From Distichodus sexfasciatus (taxonomy: Eukaryota; Chordata; Actinopteri; Characiformes; Distichodontidae): a DNA stretch of 64,000 nucleotides. Positions 25,455-36,744 of the stretch are shown piece by piece. The stretch is taken from contig JAVGVS010000280.1 in assembly GCA_032718565.1 (NCBI GenBank), positions 62,001-126,000 on the forward strand, in the 5' to 3' direction. Both the position numbers and the translations under genes were made by a program. How positions within the stretch are numbered: the stretch's first letter is position 1; each line of letters starts with the position of its first letter. The notes below the pieces were generated by a model. The model was not told the origin of the DNA, did no database searches, and saw only the letters and a list, made by a program, of their open reading frames with translations.

Positions 25455-26632
25455 GCAGTATCCAGATTAACTTGGTTATGTTTATCTATTGATGCAATAA
25501 TTTTACAGCTAAGTACTTTTAGTAGTAGTAACTAATACTACTAAGACTAGCTAAAAGGTGTGAAGTATACTTGAGTAGTAACTGTAGTAATACTTCATTC
25601 TAAAGAGAACAACTCTTGAGATCCTACTTTTTTAGACTAATTAATCAAAAATAAGACTATTGTATACCAAGTATTTAAATTGGTTACTTACTACTAAGAG
25701 TTATTTGCTACTAAAAGTACTTTTAGAAGCAAGTACCCCAGATCTTAAACTCTAATTTTGCTTTGACAGTGCAACTTTAACTGGTATTATTTAAGTCATA
25801 TTTGTCCAAAATTATTTGTATTTCCCTCAAGTAGAAAGTGTTTTGTGCTGTGCTCTCTAAAAAGAGCTGTTTAACAATATTACAGCTCAGCAGGCCATGT
25901 GCATAACTTTTTGCACCCTTCTGTAACATCAGAAATGAAATACACTTACCTAATGTGGTTGTTAGTTACATTTTTTTAAGTGTATTTGTCTATATTCCTT
26001 TCCATATACTCTGTGACATAAGTTTCCAACAAGGATGTGTCTAAAATTAAAACTTACAGATATTTCTTTTGAAATAAGACAAGAATAATTACCAGGCAAA
26101 ACAGAAATTTTGCTGGTTAAGTGCGATATCAGGTTTTGTCTCAGTATTTTTTCACACTAAATAAGCTGAAAGTGATGGGAACTCAAAAAAAGCGGAATGG
26201 GTATATATGTGTTGGATTCTGTGTTTTGTAGGAGAGTGTGTTTTGGGCCTAAGCTTGTTGTAATGTGCTCAGTGAGCGGTATTCATCCAGGAGCAGGATT
26301 AGCGGCTCACTCACATCCTCATCCACTCACATGACGTCCTCCTGCAGGAGTGAGGGGATGGGGAGCGAAGGAGTGGAGAGGCACACGAAGGAAAAAAGAG
26401 TGAATGAAGAGTAAAAGGCTGTTCATCACGAGTGTGTGTCTGTGTGTGACTGTGAGCACGAAGCCCAAAAGGCCATCTTGTTGAAGTATGAGCTGATATG
26501 AACTCTTATGACTAATGTTATAATCCTAAAGTAAAGTTATAAGGAGATATTTCATTTTTAAGTGACATTTCTATCTTGTCTTTTCACTTAACAAATGGGA
26601 AAACAAACAACTTATAGTATTGGTATAGTATA
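25455..26632. repeat. Copy B of the 1.2 kb segment
   Basis: This copy repeats 21117-22312. It starts inside the tandem unit at GCAGTATCCAG, immediately after the LINE tail, passes the unit end (25784) and continues through the same flank. It differs from copy A mainly by small indels. Beyond 26632 the sequence is unique. Confidence 0.88.
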
Positions 26633-28590
26633 GTTTTTCTTTACACTAAGTACATTCGCACACATTCTTCTGAATGTATGTGTGTGAATAATGCTGGAAA
26701 CGAGAATGGTGGAGCAGTTATGAAGGCTCAGCTCTCTCACATGACTTTACAATCCATGAAAAAATCCCCAGTCAGGTAAAGGGCTTTAGCGATTATGACT
26801 AGTTTCATAATTCAGGTCCAAAATATTTCTCCCACCACCACTCTACTCATACACATCACTTAAGAAAAGCAACGGAGCACATTTCGCACTTTATATTGTT
26901 ATTGCCTAATGCATTTATCTGGATTCATTTTGGTATAAATGCAGGAGCTTCACTGCCATTTGTTCAAAAGAAAAAATATTTTTATTCTCCCAGTAAATAC
27001 CTTCATTCCACAGAGCAGTAAAATTAAATATATGTGGAAACACAAATGAAATAAATGGATTGTAGATCAGTGTTTCATTTGGAAGGGAAAGGGATTATGT
27101 TTTGTAATTGGCACTGACCTAAATGTTCTGCATAAAAGGCCTGAAATTCCAGTTCTGCATTAGACCTTAACTCAGCTTCTACCCATAATCTCTTCTCTTA
27201 AGACAATCTGTTGAAAAACAACTGAAGAACGAATGAGAATCGATTGATGTGTCCTGATCAGCGTGAAAGAGCAACCTTTGACTACAGTGATAACATAATG
27301 ATTCTAATTATGCTTCTGTCTGTTTAATTTGCTGCTTCTTCTATTCTCTGACATCTGAATCTGACACCATAATTAAAAAATTTGCAATACATTTCACAAA
27401 ATGCTATGAATTAATTTTATTTTAAAGTCACCCACATATTCTCTATAGCTGTAAGCTGCTTAATTTGTTGGTAAAATAATTAAGAAAATTCAAAGGCAGT
27501 TATTTTGACAAGGGAGTTTAAACAGGCTCTGAATCTTAGTCTTAGCTATAAAACAGTTTGTGACCTCGTATATATATTTAAAAGTGCATTGGCTCAAGTC
27601 AAAAAGGGTCAGAAAAGTGTTTCCCTTCCAAGTAGTGCAATAAATCAATGTGATCCTCATCCAAAACGCATTTAGTTTTATAATTAGCTATATTATTGCT
27701 GAAAGGGTTATAATATTGGGATTGTGTTTATCTTTATCTGTTGGTGAAATATGCTCTCCTTTTCATGCTTTCTTTTAACACTCATATCATAGCACTAAAT
27801 CTACCACTACAGGCGAGATAAATGTGTGTGTGTCTGTGTGTAGCGTGATCTAGCAAATATCAGAGAGAGAGATGGAGTGAACAAAACACATTTGATCCAT
27901 ACGTCGAAGTCCCCAATTGTTGTGTGTAATTTATTATAGATAAAAGTAAAACACTAAAATCGATCTCTGTGAGAATCTCTCTCCCTCCCTCTCTCTCTTT
28001 CCCTAAGATGTACTATACACTGGTCATAAAAGCCTCCAGTCTAGAAACCCTCACAAACACACGCAAACACACATTTCAAAAGCAACAAAAAACCCAGATC
28101 TGCCTCTAGCATCCCCCAACACATCTTCCCCTCCTTTCATCCGCATATTCAAAACTCCTTCATGAGACAGGGTTAGGGTAAATCTTAATTAAAAGCTCAC
28201 GCTCCCCTGGGGAAGTGTTCCAATGTCCCAGCATTATCAGCTAATTAATAGCAATAAATGCAAGTGTCTAAACACGTGTGAAATGTGTAGCTGAGGGGGG
28301 CAACTTCACTAAAGAGAATGTGATATGTTCTGAAAATGAGTATAATAACCGAATTAGGAAACAGTCATGGAACAGTCATGATGTAAATTTTTTATTTTAA
28401 AGTATCATCAGTAGGATAAAGAAACGGCTTCTGATTTTAAATTTTATGTTAATATCTATATGTATGTAAAGATAAAAGATCTTTTGCCTACTTTAGGGGA
28501 TCTTAATAATTTGGAGATTCTGTATAAAGCTCTAATTCAGGCTTAAAGGATCGTAAGACCAGAATCTCACGTGAGTGTGTTTGTTAAAAG

Positions 28591-28591
28591 T

Positions 28592-28650
<59 letters not shown>

Positions 28651-28675
28651 TAAGAGAGAGAGAGAGAGAAAGAGA
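28591..28675. repeat. Compound (GT)n(GA)n microsatellite
   Basis: An uninterrupted GT run of about 28 bases is followed by GA repeats to about 28675. The short frame on the - strand here is only the translated repeat. Confidence 0.95.
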
Positions 28676-29560
28676 AAATAATGTCCCCAAGTAAAACGCA
28701 AGCCAATTTCTCATTATCTACCTCATTGTCTGTAATTAACATTGTGCACTAACACACTTACACAAAATAAACTGCTAAATTTCACATTCCTAACAGACTT
28801 TAAGCTGAAACACTGGCATAAAATGCACAAACGCTCTCCAAAATGGAACTACTGACCCTCATTCATCTTCTAAAATAAAGCAATGAGCAGTATTAGGCTA
28901 AAAATATTACTGTGATAAGTAGTTTGGCAACATTCAGGATCAGGTTTTCGGTTTGTATTGCTCTCTGCAAGAAATCCCTATTTGTTGTTTCACATACAAT
29001 TTTACATTCTACATGAATGTTGTATCTGATTTATCTGTAGATTACTGGAAAGAACCACGATATAATGGAACACATATAGTTCCTAAAAGTGTAATCTCAG
29101 CTAATTTGATGATTTTCAGTGTTACAATTACGGCTATATTTAAGAGTGAATGTGTTAATATACCGCACAGGAACTTAAGGTGCTGAAATTTCTAAGTAAG
29201 TAAAGTAAAATAGCTCTGTATTGTGCTTTTTACATTAATATACAACATCTTAAAAATAAATCAAATATCCATGTAGAAGGTAAACACAACAAACATGGAT
29301 TTCTTGCAGACAAAAATGCAAAGCTAAAACTAGACTTAAAACAATGAGTTGAAATAAATACCACATTTTGATTTTACGTGAAACTTTAATGCAGCAACTG
29401 AAGTTTTTACGTTGAACTAGCAGGAAATAGTGTGTTCGTCATATTAACATATTCATTAGTAAATATTCAAATAAATACTTGTTTTAAGTAAAAGTATGTT
29501 AAGCTGACATATAGTTTATATCATTTATTTAACCGTGTTCGTTCAGAATCCTCCTTGTGG

Positions 29561-29610
29561 TGATGATAATGATGATGATAATGATGATGATGATGATGAT
29601 GATGATGATG
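29561..29610. repeat. (GAT)n microsatellite upstream of tyrp1
   Basis: About 16 GAT units, with two interruptions by AAT, lie about 90 bases upstream of the M-box-like site. Repeat length here is likely to vary between individuals. Confidence 0.95.
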
Positions 29611-29697
29611 GTTGGTGCTGTGATGCTGAACCCGAATCCGGGATATGATTTAGAGAGAGGGTGGGGGAGAGTCACGCGGGGATCAGGGATCCCGGGC

Positions 29698-29724
29698 AGT
29701 CATGCGCTAATCCGCTATTTAAAC
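29698..29724 (+). promoter_or_regulatory. Candidate tyrp1 core promoter: M-box-like site and AT-rich box
   Basis: AGTCATGCGCT at 29698-29708 differs by one base from AGTCATGTGCT, the M-box bound by MITF in the Tyr and Tyrp1 promoters of mammals. Seven bases later, TATTTAAA (29716-29723) is positioned like a TATA box, which would put the start of transcription near 29745-29755. That leaves about 375 bases before the ATG. A short 5' intron ending at an AG near 30089 is possible, since mammalian TYRP1 has a non-coding first exon. The site match is visible; its function is inferred. Confidence 0.5.
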
Positions 29725-30125
29725 CCGCGCTTTTCTTATTCCCCTCACTACTTTTTTGGGGACGGAACGGAGCAGGAGTGTTGAGTAGGACCACTGGGCT
29801 TTTTATTAGGGACAATTTAATTTAGAGGCGCACAGTCCTCAGTCAAACCGAAAAGCTGATTAGCACTGAATTTACGAGTCAGCTATTGTAATATTTATTT
29901 TTTTCCCTTAATTTTAAAGTTTATTTTTTATTCATTTCGCGATTCATTATTGTTTTATTTCTTTTGTAATTTGTAAAGCGCTTTAGCTGTTAGAAGTTTA
30001 CTTATTGATGTAGTTGCTTTAAGTCTACTTACTTACCGACTTGCTTGGTGCACCTACTTACTCGATACAATCTTACATACTTGCTACAGCTTTACATACT
30101 TACTTACTTGCTTGCTAATTTTGCC

Positions 30126-33100
30126 ATGTGGAAAAGCCCGCTGTTGTTGCTCGCGTGCGCCGCGGCCGTGTCACGTGCCCAGTTCCCGCGCGAGTGCGTG
30201 ACGCCGGAGGCGCTGCGGAGCGGCGCGTGCTGTCCGTCTCCGTTCGGCCGCGTGGGAGATCCGTGTGGTGCGAGCGAGCGGCGCGGCCAGTGCGTGGCGG
30301 TGCGCGTGGATGCGCGTCCCCACGGGCCCCAGTATCCACACGACGGCCGCGACGACCGCGAGCGCTGGCCCAGCCGTTACTTCAGCCGCTCGTGCCAGTG
30401 CAACGGCAACTTCTCCGGCTACAACTGCGGCCGCTGCAAGCACGGGTTCACTGGGGTCAACTGCGACCAACGCGTGCCCGTCGGTAAGTGACCGTAACTG
30501 TTATTTTTATCGTTCTACACCGATACGTCGATTCCGTGATCGACGACACCACAACATGGACACAAAAAGAATAACATGATCAGATATGCACGTTAAGTGA
30601 AATGTCAGTGTGCAAAAAATTTTCAGTGGTAGTGAAGACGTGCAGAGTCTTTGTAGTGGAGATTGTTGAGTAGAAATTTAATTCCAACCTGAAATAATCA
30701 TATTTTCCTAGATTAAAGTGTTAAAAATAGTCACTGTGTCAGGCTAAAAGGGCTGCACTTGTTCTTTTAATTAAAGCAATGTTGAGTTTTAGGCTTAACA
30801 TGCATTAAACAAATCATACCCCTGAAGCGTGTGTGGTGCTATTATATTTATTTTGGGGGGTGTACTGATACATCAGTCTGCACCAATACGCCGATGATCA
30901 GCAAGCCCATAGCAACAATCAAAATGAAAGCATTGTACATACTGTTATGTCACTTAATATTGAACAACAATTTCTATAAAAAGGAAGATTTATATTTAAA
31001 TGCCTACTTCCAGAGGAGGATGGGCTCCTCCCGAGGTTTTTTTCCTACTAGAGGGAGATTTTCCTTGCCACTGTCGCCTTAGGCTTGCTTGTTTGGGCTG
31101 GTTATATGTAAAGCGCATTGTGAGAATAACTGTTGTTAAGAGAGTGTCAAATGATATTTCAGTTGCTTTTTGGGATTTGATGTGAATGGAAATGGTTGTG
31201 TTAGATCAGTATATGATGTTGATATCTTGATGAAACTTTCATTTTCACGGCAGTACATTACTGTGCTTTTTAAAGAAAGCTGTAAATCTACAGCACAGTT
31301 GGGTTTTCAAGTGGGTTTTTTGCAGCAACACATGGAATAACTAAAGCATTCTGGGTGTCACACCCACCTCTTCGTTGTATCACCTGTTCCTCATTTTACA
31401 ATCCCACTACAGGGGTCCTGTTTTCCTTAGTTTTCACACCTGCATTTTGCTCTGTGACAGAAAAAATAGTCTGAAAGATATAGATATATTAAGAAATGAT
31501 AAGATATGTTAAAATAGAGTTTTATGCTATGTATAGCTACTGTTTATATTCTTAACCCACTTACCTCTTTTGGAACATATTTTTCTATTGATATTTTATT
31601 TTTATTCTTTCGTTTTAGTTTCTTATAAGAAAATCAATCAAAACTGATATATGAATGTCTATGTCTAGTATTTAGGATGGTGCTTCATTTAAACACAGGT
31701 CTGAGCTGAGGTTTAGGATTCCCTATAAAGCAACCTCATTATGACCTGTGTCCTCAATAGCATTACTCCTTTATACCAAGGGAATACAAAATTACAAAAC
31801 CCAAAGGCGATTCTACTCAGCTGTCCCTTAGTACTGCCATATACTCTAAAAGATTTGCATTAAAGAACGCTGATTTATTTGGTGTATAAATTTGCATTTT
31901 GACTCACAATTCAAGATTGTAGATTTTTAATTATAACATACTCTACATAATTATATGTAGTGAAATGTGCTCTAGTTATTCCAAGACTGTGCAATAAAAA
32001 TTATTAATTAAAATTACTAAAAGATTAAGTTACAGAAACCTTACAAGACACTTAAACTAAAAAATAAAATAAAATTGTTCTTTAATAACCCTGTATTAAA
32101 AATTAGAACTGATATGTACATATTATTACAAATTCTACTCACATTATCTATTGCACTACATGTTTTTGAATGACTTCAGAAGTTACTAGACCTTTTCTCA
32201 TTTAATTCCAACAGTCAGAAGAAACATCATGTCTCTGAATGCGGAGGAACGCCGAGCCTTCATCAACGCGCTGGACCGGGCCAAGCGGACTGTGCACCCC
32301 GACCTGGTGATCGCCACACGCCGCTATGAGGAGATTTTTGGGCCGGACGGGAACAGCACGATGTTCGAAAACATCACCATCTACAACTACTTTGTGTGGT
32401 CGCACTACTACTCTGTCAGCAAGACCTTCCTGGGTGGTGGGCAGCCCAGTTTCGGTGGGGTCGACTTCTCTCACGAGGGCCCCGGATTCGTCACCTGGCA
32501 CCGATACCACCTGCTGCACTTGGAGATGGACATGCAGGTAAAGGTGGAGTTGCAGGGAGGAGAAAGGACAGGCGAGGGCAGATGGGCTGGCAGAGGTAAA
32601 AAGATGGAGGATTAGGCATTAAGAGGGGCATTAAGGAAGGATAGGACATGCCATTTAATTACAATATTAATATAACTCTGAACAAATGAATAAAGAAATA
32701 TATATTCTGGTCCAAGTAGGCCTAAATTTCTTATAATGCTGTAAAACGTGTCAGGATCCAAACCCAGTCTTACTACTCCCTCTGAAACAAGGAATCTGTT
32801 GTGTTTAAAGCTACAACTCCTTTTAAGGCGGTTAATTTTTTTGCTAAACATTACAAATAGGATTAGAGTGTGTGACATATGAGAGATTCTTGTCCTGAAA
32901 TTCTCTCACTGTACTTTGGTTGCTGTAGCTGGCCGTCAAGATGAATGAGGGCCCCTTATTACACAGCTCATTTGCAGATTTCTTTGGGTCTTATAATAGT
33001 AATTAAACTATAATAATAATATACAAATTATTTATAAATTTTTATAAAATAATTTAAGGAATTATATACCATATATATTAATGCAGTTCAACGTACAGAT

Positions 33101-35839
33101 ACAATATTGTAAAACTAAATTAAACATGATGATGAATAATACAAATTATAGAAGTAATTAAATACTGAAATCTCGACATGAAGACAAACCAACTGTACAA
33201 TAATAGACTATTTTGTAAATGAAACTCTACATGTGTGTATTTGTGCAGGTCATGTTGGGTGACCCGAGTTTTGCGCTGCCATACTGGAACTTTGCGATCG
33301 GAGGGAGCCAGTGTGACATCTGCACGGATGACCTGTTGGGAGCCAGGAGTAGCTTCGACATGAACGCCATCAGCTCCAACTCCATCTTCTCCCAGTGGCG
33401 CGTAATCTGCGAGAGCGTGGACGACTACGACACGCTGGGCACCATCTGCAACAGTCAGCTCACTTCATTTTCATCTTTACTTTTCCGATTTCTCTTTCTT
33501 ACACTTCCAGTTTTATTCTTAAATTCTCCCATATCATCATGACCTGTATTCTCAATACCATTTCTCCCTTTTTTGTGCCAAGGCTAAAAATACCTATTTC
33601 TAGTATTGAGCATTATTTACTACTCTAACTGAGTACTGATTCACTTTTTGAAGAAGTTAAGAGAAGTTTAGAATAATGTGTGTAAAATACTTTTAGTTAA
33701 AATGACCAAATGGATTAGGTAAATGAATTACGTCATTTTGTCAACAGATCCATGAGATAACTTACTGTACATTTCACCCATAAAGACGTTTCACTTTGTT
33801 TTAAGTATTTAACTCTCTTATTTGAAACATTTTTGCGTCTTTCACCACTAGGGGTTTTGTTGGAACAGGCTTCAATAAGTACAGTATTCAGCCGCCATGT
33901 GAGATTTTACATTCCAGTAACTGCTCACATGATGAAAAGCTTGAGATAATCTCTCCTGGCAAGGCACATTTACAATTCACAAACATCATGTGCTTCTGTC
34001 CCAGGCCAGACTTCTGATGGGGGGAAAATACTTTTTAGCAGTAAGAGGTTTAGCACTTCTTTAGACACTGGGGTCAGTGCCTAGTCTGTACATGTCGATA
34101 AATTCAATTAAATCTCATTGTAAACTCTAAATCTCTCCCAGATACGGAGACCGGCCCCATCAGGAGGAACCCAGCAGGAAACGTGGCTCGTCCCATGGTG
34201 CAGAAGCTCCCAGAACCCCAAGACATAGCCGCCTGCTTGGAGGTGAACACGTTCGACACACCTCCGTTTTACTCAACCTCGTCTCAGAGCTTCAGAAACA
34301 CAGTTGAGGGTGAGGAGATGCACACGCCTTCCACAAAAAACACACAAACGCAAAGTTATTATCAGTTGGATGATGGTGTCCTCTATTGTTGACAGCCAAG
34401 ACCTTCAAACCAAACGTAAAACTTCAATAAGCTTCCAATAGAGTGTTTCCTACACCCTAAATAGGTTAAGCAGTTTAAATCTACAGCATCGCTAAACAGC
34501 GCTGTTTGCTCCCTATACCTTAGGAGGAGGGCAGTTACAATTAGGTAGTGTAAACTAAAGCTAAATAGGGGGATGCAGTTTAAATTTGGATCATTTGGAT
34601 TCAGAGCAGTCCCATGTACTGCTGATGTTAATGTCACTGTGTGTGTTTATTTTATTAGGGTACAGCGCCCCCGAGGGGACCTACGACCCCATCGTGCGCA
34701 GCCTGCACAACTTGGCTCACCTGTTTCTAAACGGGACAGGGGGACAGACTCACCTCTCCCCCAACGACCCCATCTTCGTCCTACTGCACACCTTCACCGA
34801 CGCCATCTTTGACGAGTGGCTGAGGAGACACCCAGGTAACGCAGAGCAGCAGCGTGGTACTAACGTGCCATTAATACATGACATTATTAAACTTTAAAAC
34901 AATAGCAGTAACATTGCAAAAGACATTAACAAAAGGATTTGTTGTTTTCATCCTTTATAAATGATGCATATGTCTTTGTGTGTTGTTAGAATCTGCAATT
35001 TACCCCCTGGAGAATGCTCCTATTGGCCACAACAGAGATTACAACATGGTGCCATTCTGGCCTCCCATCACCAACGCTGAGATGTTCGTTACCGCACCCG
35101 AAAACCTGGGCTACTCCTACGCTGCTGAGTGGCCAGGTAATGCCATCGTTATCATCGTCACCTGCCTACCTCCTACTCCTTATAACACTGTTACACTACA
35201 GTCTGGTTTGATATTGAATTATATTCCTCAAATATAGTTTCATCAAAGGATTTAAATACTGAAAAACATTTTTAAGATAAATGAAAATGTATTACTATAT
35301 TTCCAGTATGTACGGTCAGAGCAAAATTACATAACTATTAAATAAAGAGTTCAATAGAAATCAATGGACCTAAACTGTCAGTTTTCTGTAATGTCTTGCT
35401 TAAGACTGTAAAAAGAAATTAGTTACTCTAAGTCGTTCAGTAGCACACAATTAATGGCTGTATAGTTTTATCTGTACAGGACAGTTTTGTCTGTGAACAA
35501 AAAATGTTAAAAAATGTTCGATTTTTTTGTCAAATGAAAGGATTTTGGTTACTGAGTTTAAGGTTAGTTTTATATAATTGGACCAATGTAGTTATGTGTT
35601 GTGATATTTATTTTTCATCATCTTTATCCCCAGCTCGGGCCATCACTCTGACCGAGATCATCACGATTGCCGTGGTTGCCGCCCTTATCGTGGTGGCCAT
35701 TATCTTCGCCATCACCACTTGCGCTGTCCGCTCCAAATCCTCCTACAAGATGGACGGGAGGCAGCCACTGCTCGGGGAACAGTACCAACGCTACGATGAC
35801 CATGACAGACACAACGACAAAACCCAGTCTGTGGTCTAA
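30126..35839 (+). CDS. tyrp1: Tyrosinase-related protein 1, seven coding exons, 527 aa
   Basis: This is a melanosomal type I membrane glycoprotein of the tyrosinase family that acts in eumelanin synthesis and stabilises tyrosinase. Exons: 30126-30483, 32215-32537, 33249-33453, 34142-34309, 34659-34835, 34990-35136, 35634-35839. They join in frame to 527 residues (human about 537). Visible parts are a signal peptide (1-18), a Cys-rich EGF-like region (24-113), CuA histidines 183, 206 and 215, CuB histidines 368, 372 and 395, a membrane helix (about 468-490) and a short tail with the QPLL dileucine sorting signal (503-506). Glycosylation sequons lie at N95, N166, N172, N295 and N376. The start ATG has G at -3. 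All introns are GT-AG; the exon 3 donor (GTCAGC) is weak but gives the family spacing. PIRRNPAGN and the HLSPNDPIF block favour tyrp1 over tyr or dct. I cannot tell the tyrp1a and tyrp1b paralogues apart. Confidence 0.97.
30484..32214 (+). other. tyrp1 intron 1 with two repeat fragments
   Basis: The intron runs from GTAAGT to an ACAG acceptor placed by the reading frame (VPVVRRN). It contains a MITE-like stretch starting near 30846 (GGGGGGTGTACTGATACATC) and a LINE-tail-like block at 31005-31145. No additional exon is seen. Confidence 0.8.
30846..31260. mobile_element. Diverged MITE with nested LINE-like block
   Basis: The left end, GGGGTGTACTGATAC, and the inner phrases (TGTCACTTAATATTGAACA, then TGATATTTCAGTTGCTTTTT and ATCAGTATATGATG) match the elements at 40398-40685 and 60900-61213. 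The right terminus is not clear. The block at 31005-31145 (GAGGATGGGCTCCTCCCGAG, then CTTGCCACTGTCGCC) is a common teleost repeat and appears inserted in it. Confidence 0.5.
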
Positions 35840-36020
35840 ACATGCTGCTGGTGAAAACCTCAATCACTGCCAGCCGCTGTCCCACATGTTTTGTATTATT
35901 TTTACATCTTAGATATAGAATGATGTTACATCATTAAATTTTGTATGTATTTCAAATGAAGGGGGAATAATGCACTTAACAAAGCCATAAGTAGCCAAAG
36001 GATGGGCGCGTCTCTTAAAC

Positions 36021-36426
36021 CAGTGGTTCCCAAACTTTTTCTGCCGGGCCCCCCTTTTGCAGAATAACAAAAATTATTAGGGCCCCCCCCCCTAAAAAAT
36101 AATTTGGCCGAAACTGAAACTGCTTTGTAATAATTATTTATTATTTCATTAAACAATATAGTCATTTTGTAGGACTTTTAATTTAACTCAATAATTTTAA
36201 TGATACTGAAAAAAAAAATCACAAGCCAATAAAATAACCACGTTTATTGAAAGTAACAATAAAATTGGACAGAAAAAATATGAATATTAAATCTCAATAT
36301 ATTATTTTTATTCAGTTATATGAAACGGAATCAGATATATTTTTATATTTTTTTGACTAATTAATCTCTATAAAAATCGGCTGACTGTACACTAGCCTTG
36401 CCGCGCCCCCCAGTTTGGGAACTAAA
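36021..36426. mobile_element. hAT-type MITE in the tyrp1 3' region
   Basis: It starts CAGTGGTTCCCAAACTTTTT and ends CAGTTTGGGAACTA, so the ends are inverted repeats of about 12 matched bases with decayed outermost positions. C-rich blocks adjoin each end. It has no coding capacity. It lies between the tyrp1 stop and the likely polyadenylation signal at 36569, so it may be part of the 3' UTR. Confidence 0.7.
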
Positions 36427-36568
36427 CTATCACACAGAAAAACAATGACACAACATTTTACAAAGTAGGTGCTAACATTGCTTGGGAAATCGTTGTAAAT
36501 TTGTAAACATAATTGGTGCTTATTTAACGGTTAATGGAAATTGTGTAGACTAATCTTGTTCCTGATGC

Positions 36569-36574
36569 AATAAA
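36569..36574 (+). terminator. Candidate tyrp1 polyadenylation signal
   Basis: An AATAAA hexamer lies about 730 bases after the tyrp1 stop, followed within 40 bases by T/G-rich sequence. An earlier AATAAA near 36257, inside the MITE, is an alternative. Choosing between them needs transcript data. Confidence 0.4.
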
Positions 36575-36744
36575 AAATATATTCAAGACCCTGTCTCTTT
36601 GTTGCAATTATTTACCGTCGCCACCAGATGGCGCTATCGACGCGACAAATACAGAAGAGACAACTTTTTTAAGGTGTCTCCCAATTCCCAGCGTCTCACA
36701 GCAATGTTCTCAGGTCCCTACACACTAAAAAGTGGATATTGGTT

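Larger units (their letters stand above)
26633..29690. other. Gene-free region upstream of tyrp1
   Basis: No exons are recognised. Bases 27860-27985 are repeated in diverged form at 53330-53470 (shared TTTGATCCATAC, TATTATAGATAAAAGT and CTATCTCTGTGAGAA-like blocks). A GT then GA microsatellite runs 28591-28675. Stretches at 27160-27440 and 28140-28290 are complex and non-repetitive, with many TAAT cores, and are candidate regulatory DNA for tyrp1. Confidence 0.4.

Noticed and set aside
30171..30470. Long open frames on the - strand and in the other + frames over tyrp1 exon 1
   Set aside because: They are shadows caused by the high GC content of the exon; the tyrp1 frame continues into six further exons and the others do not.
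33219..33542. Start of tyrp1 exon 3 at an upstream ATG (MKLYMCVFVQVM)
   Set aside because: Those residues lie before the TTTGTGCAG acceptor and are intron; the exon begins at 33249 to keep the tyrp1 frame.
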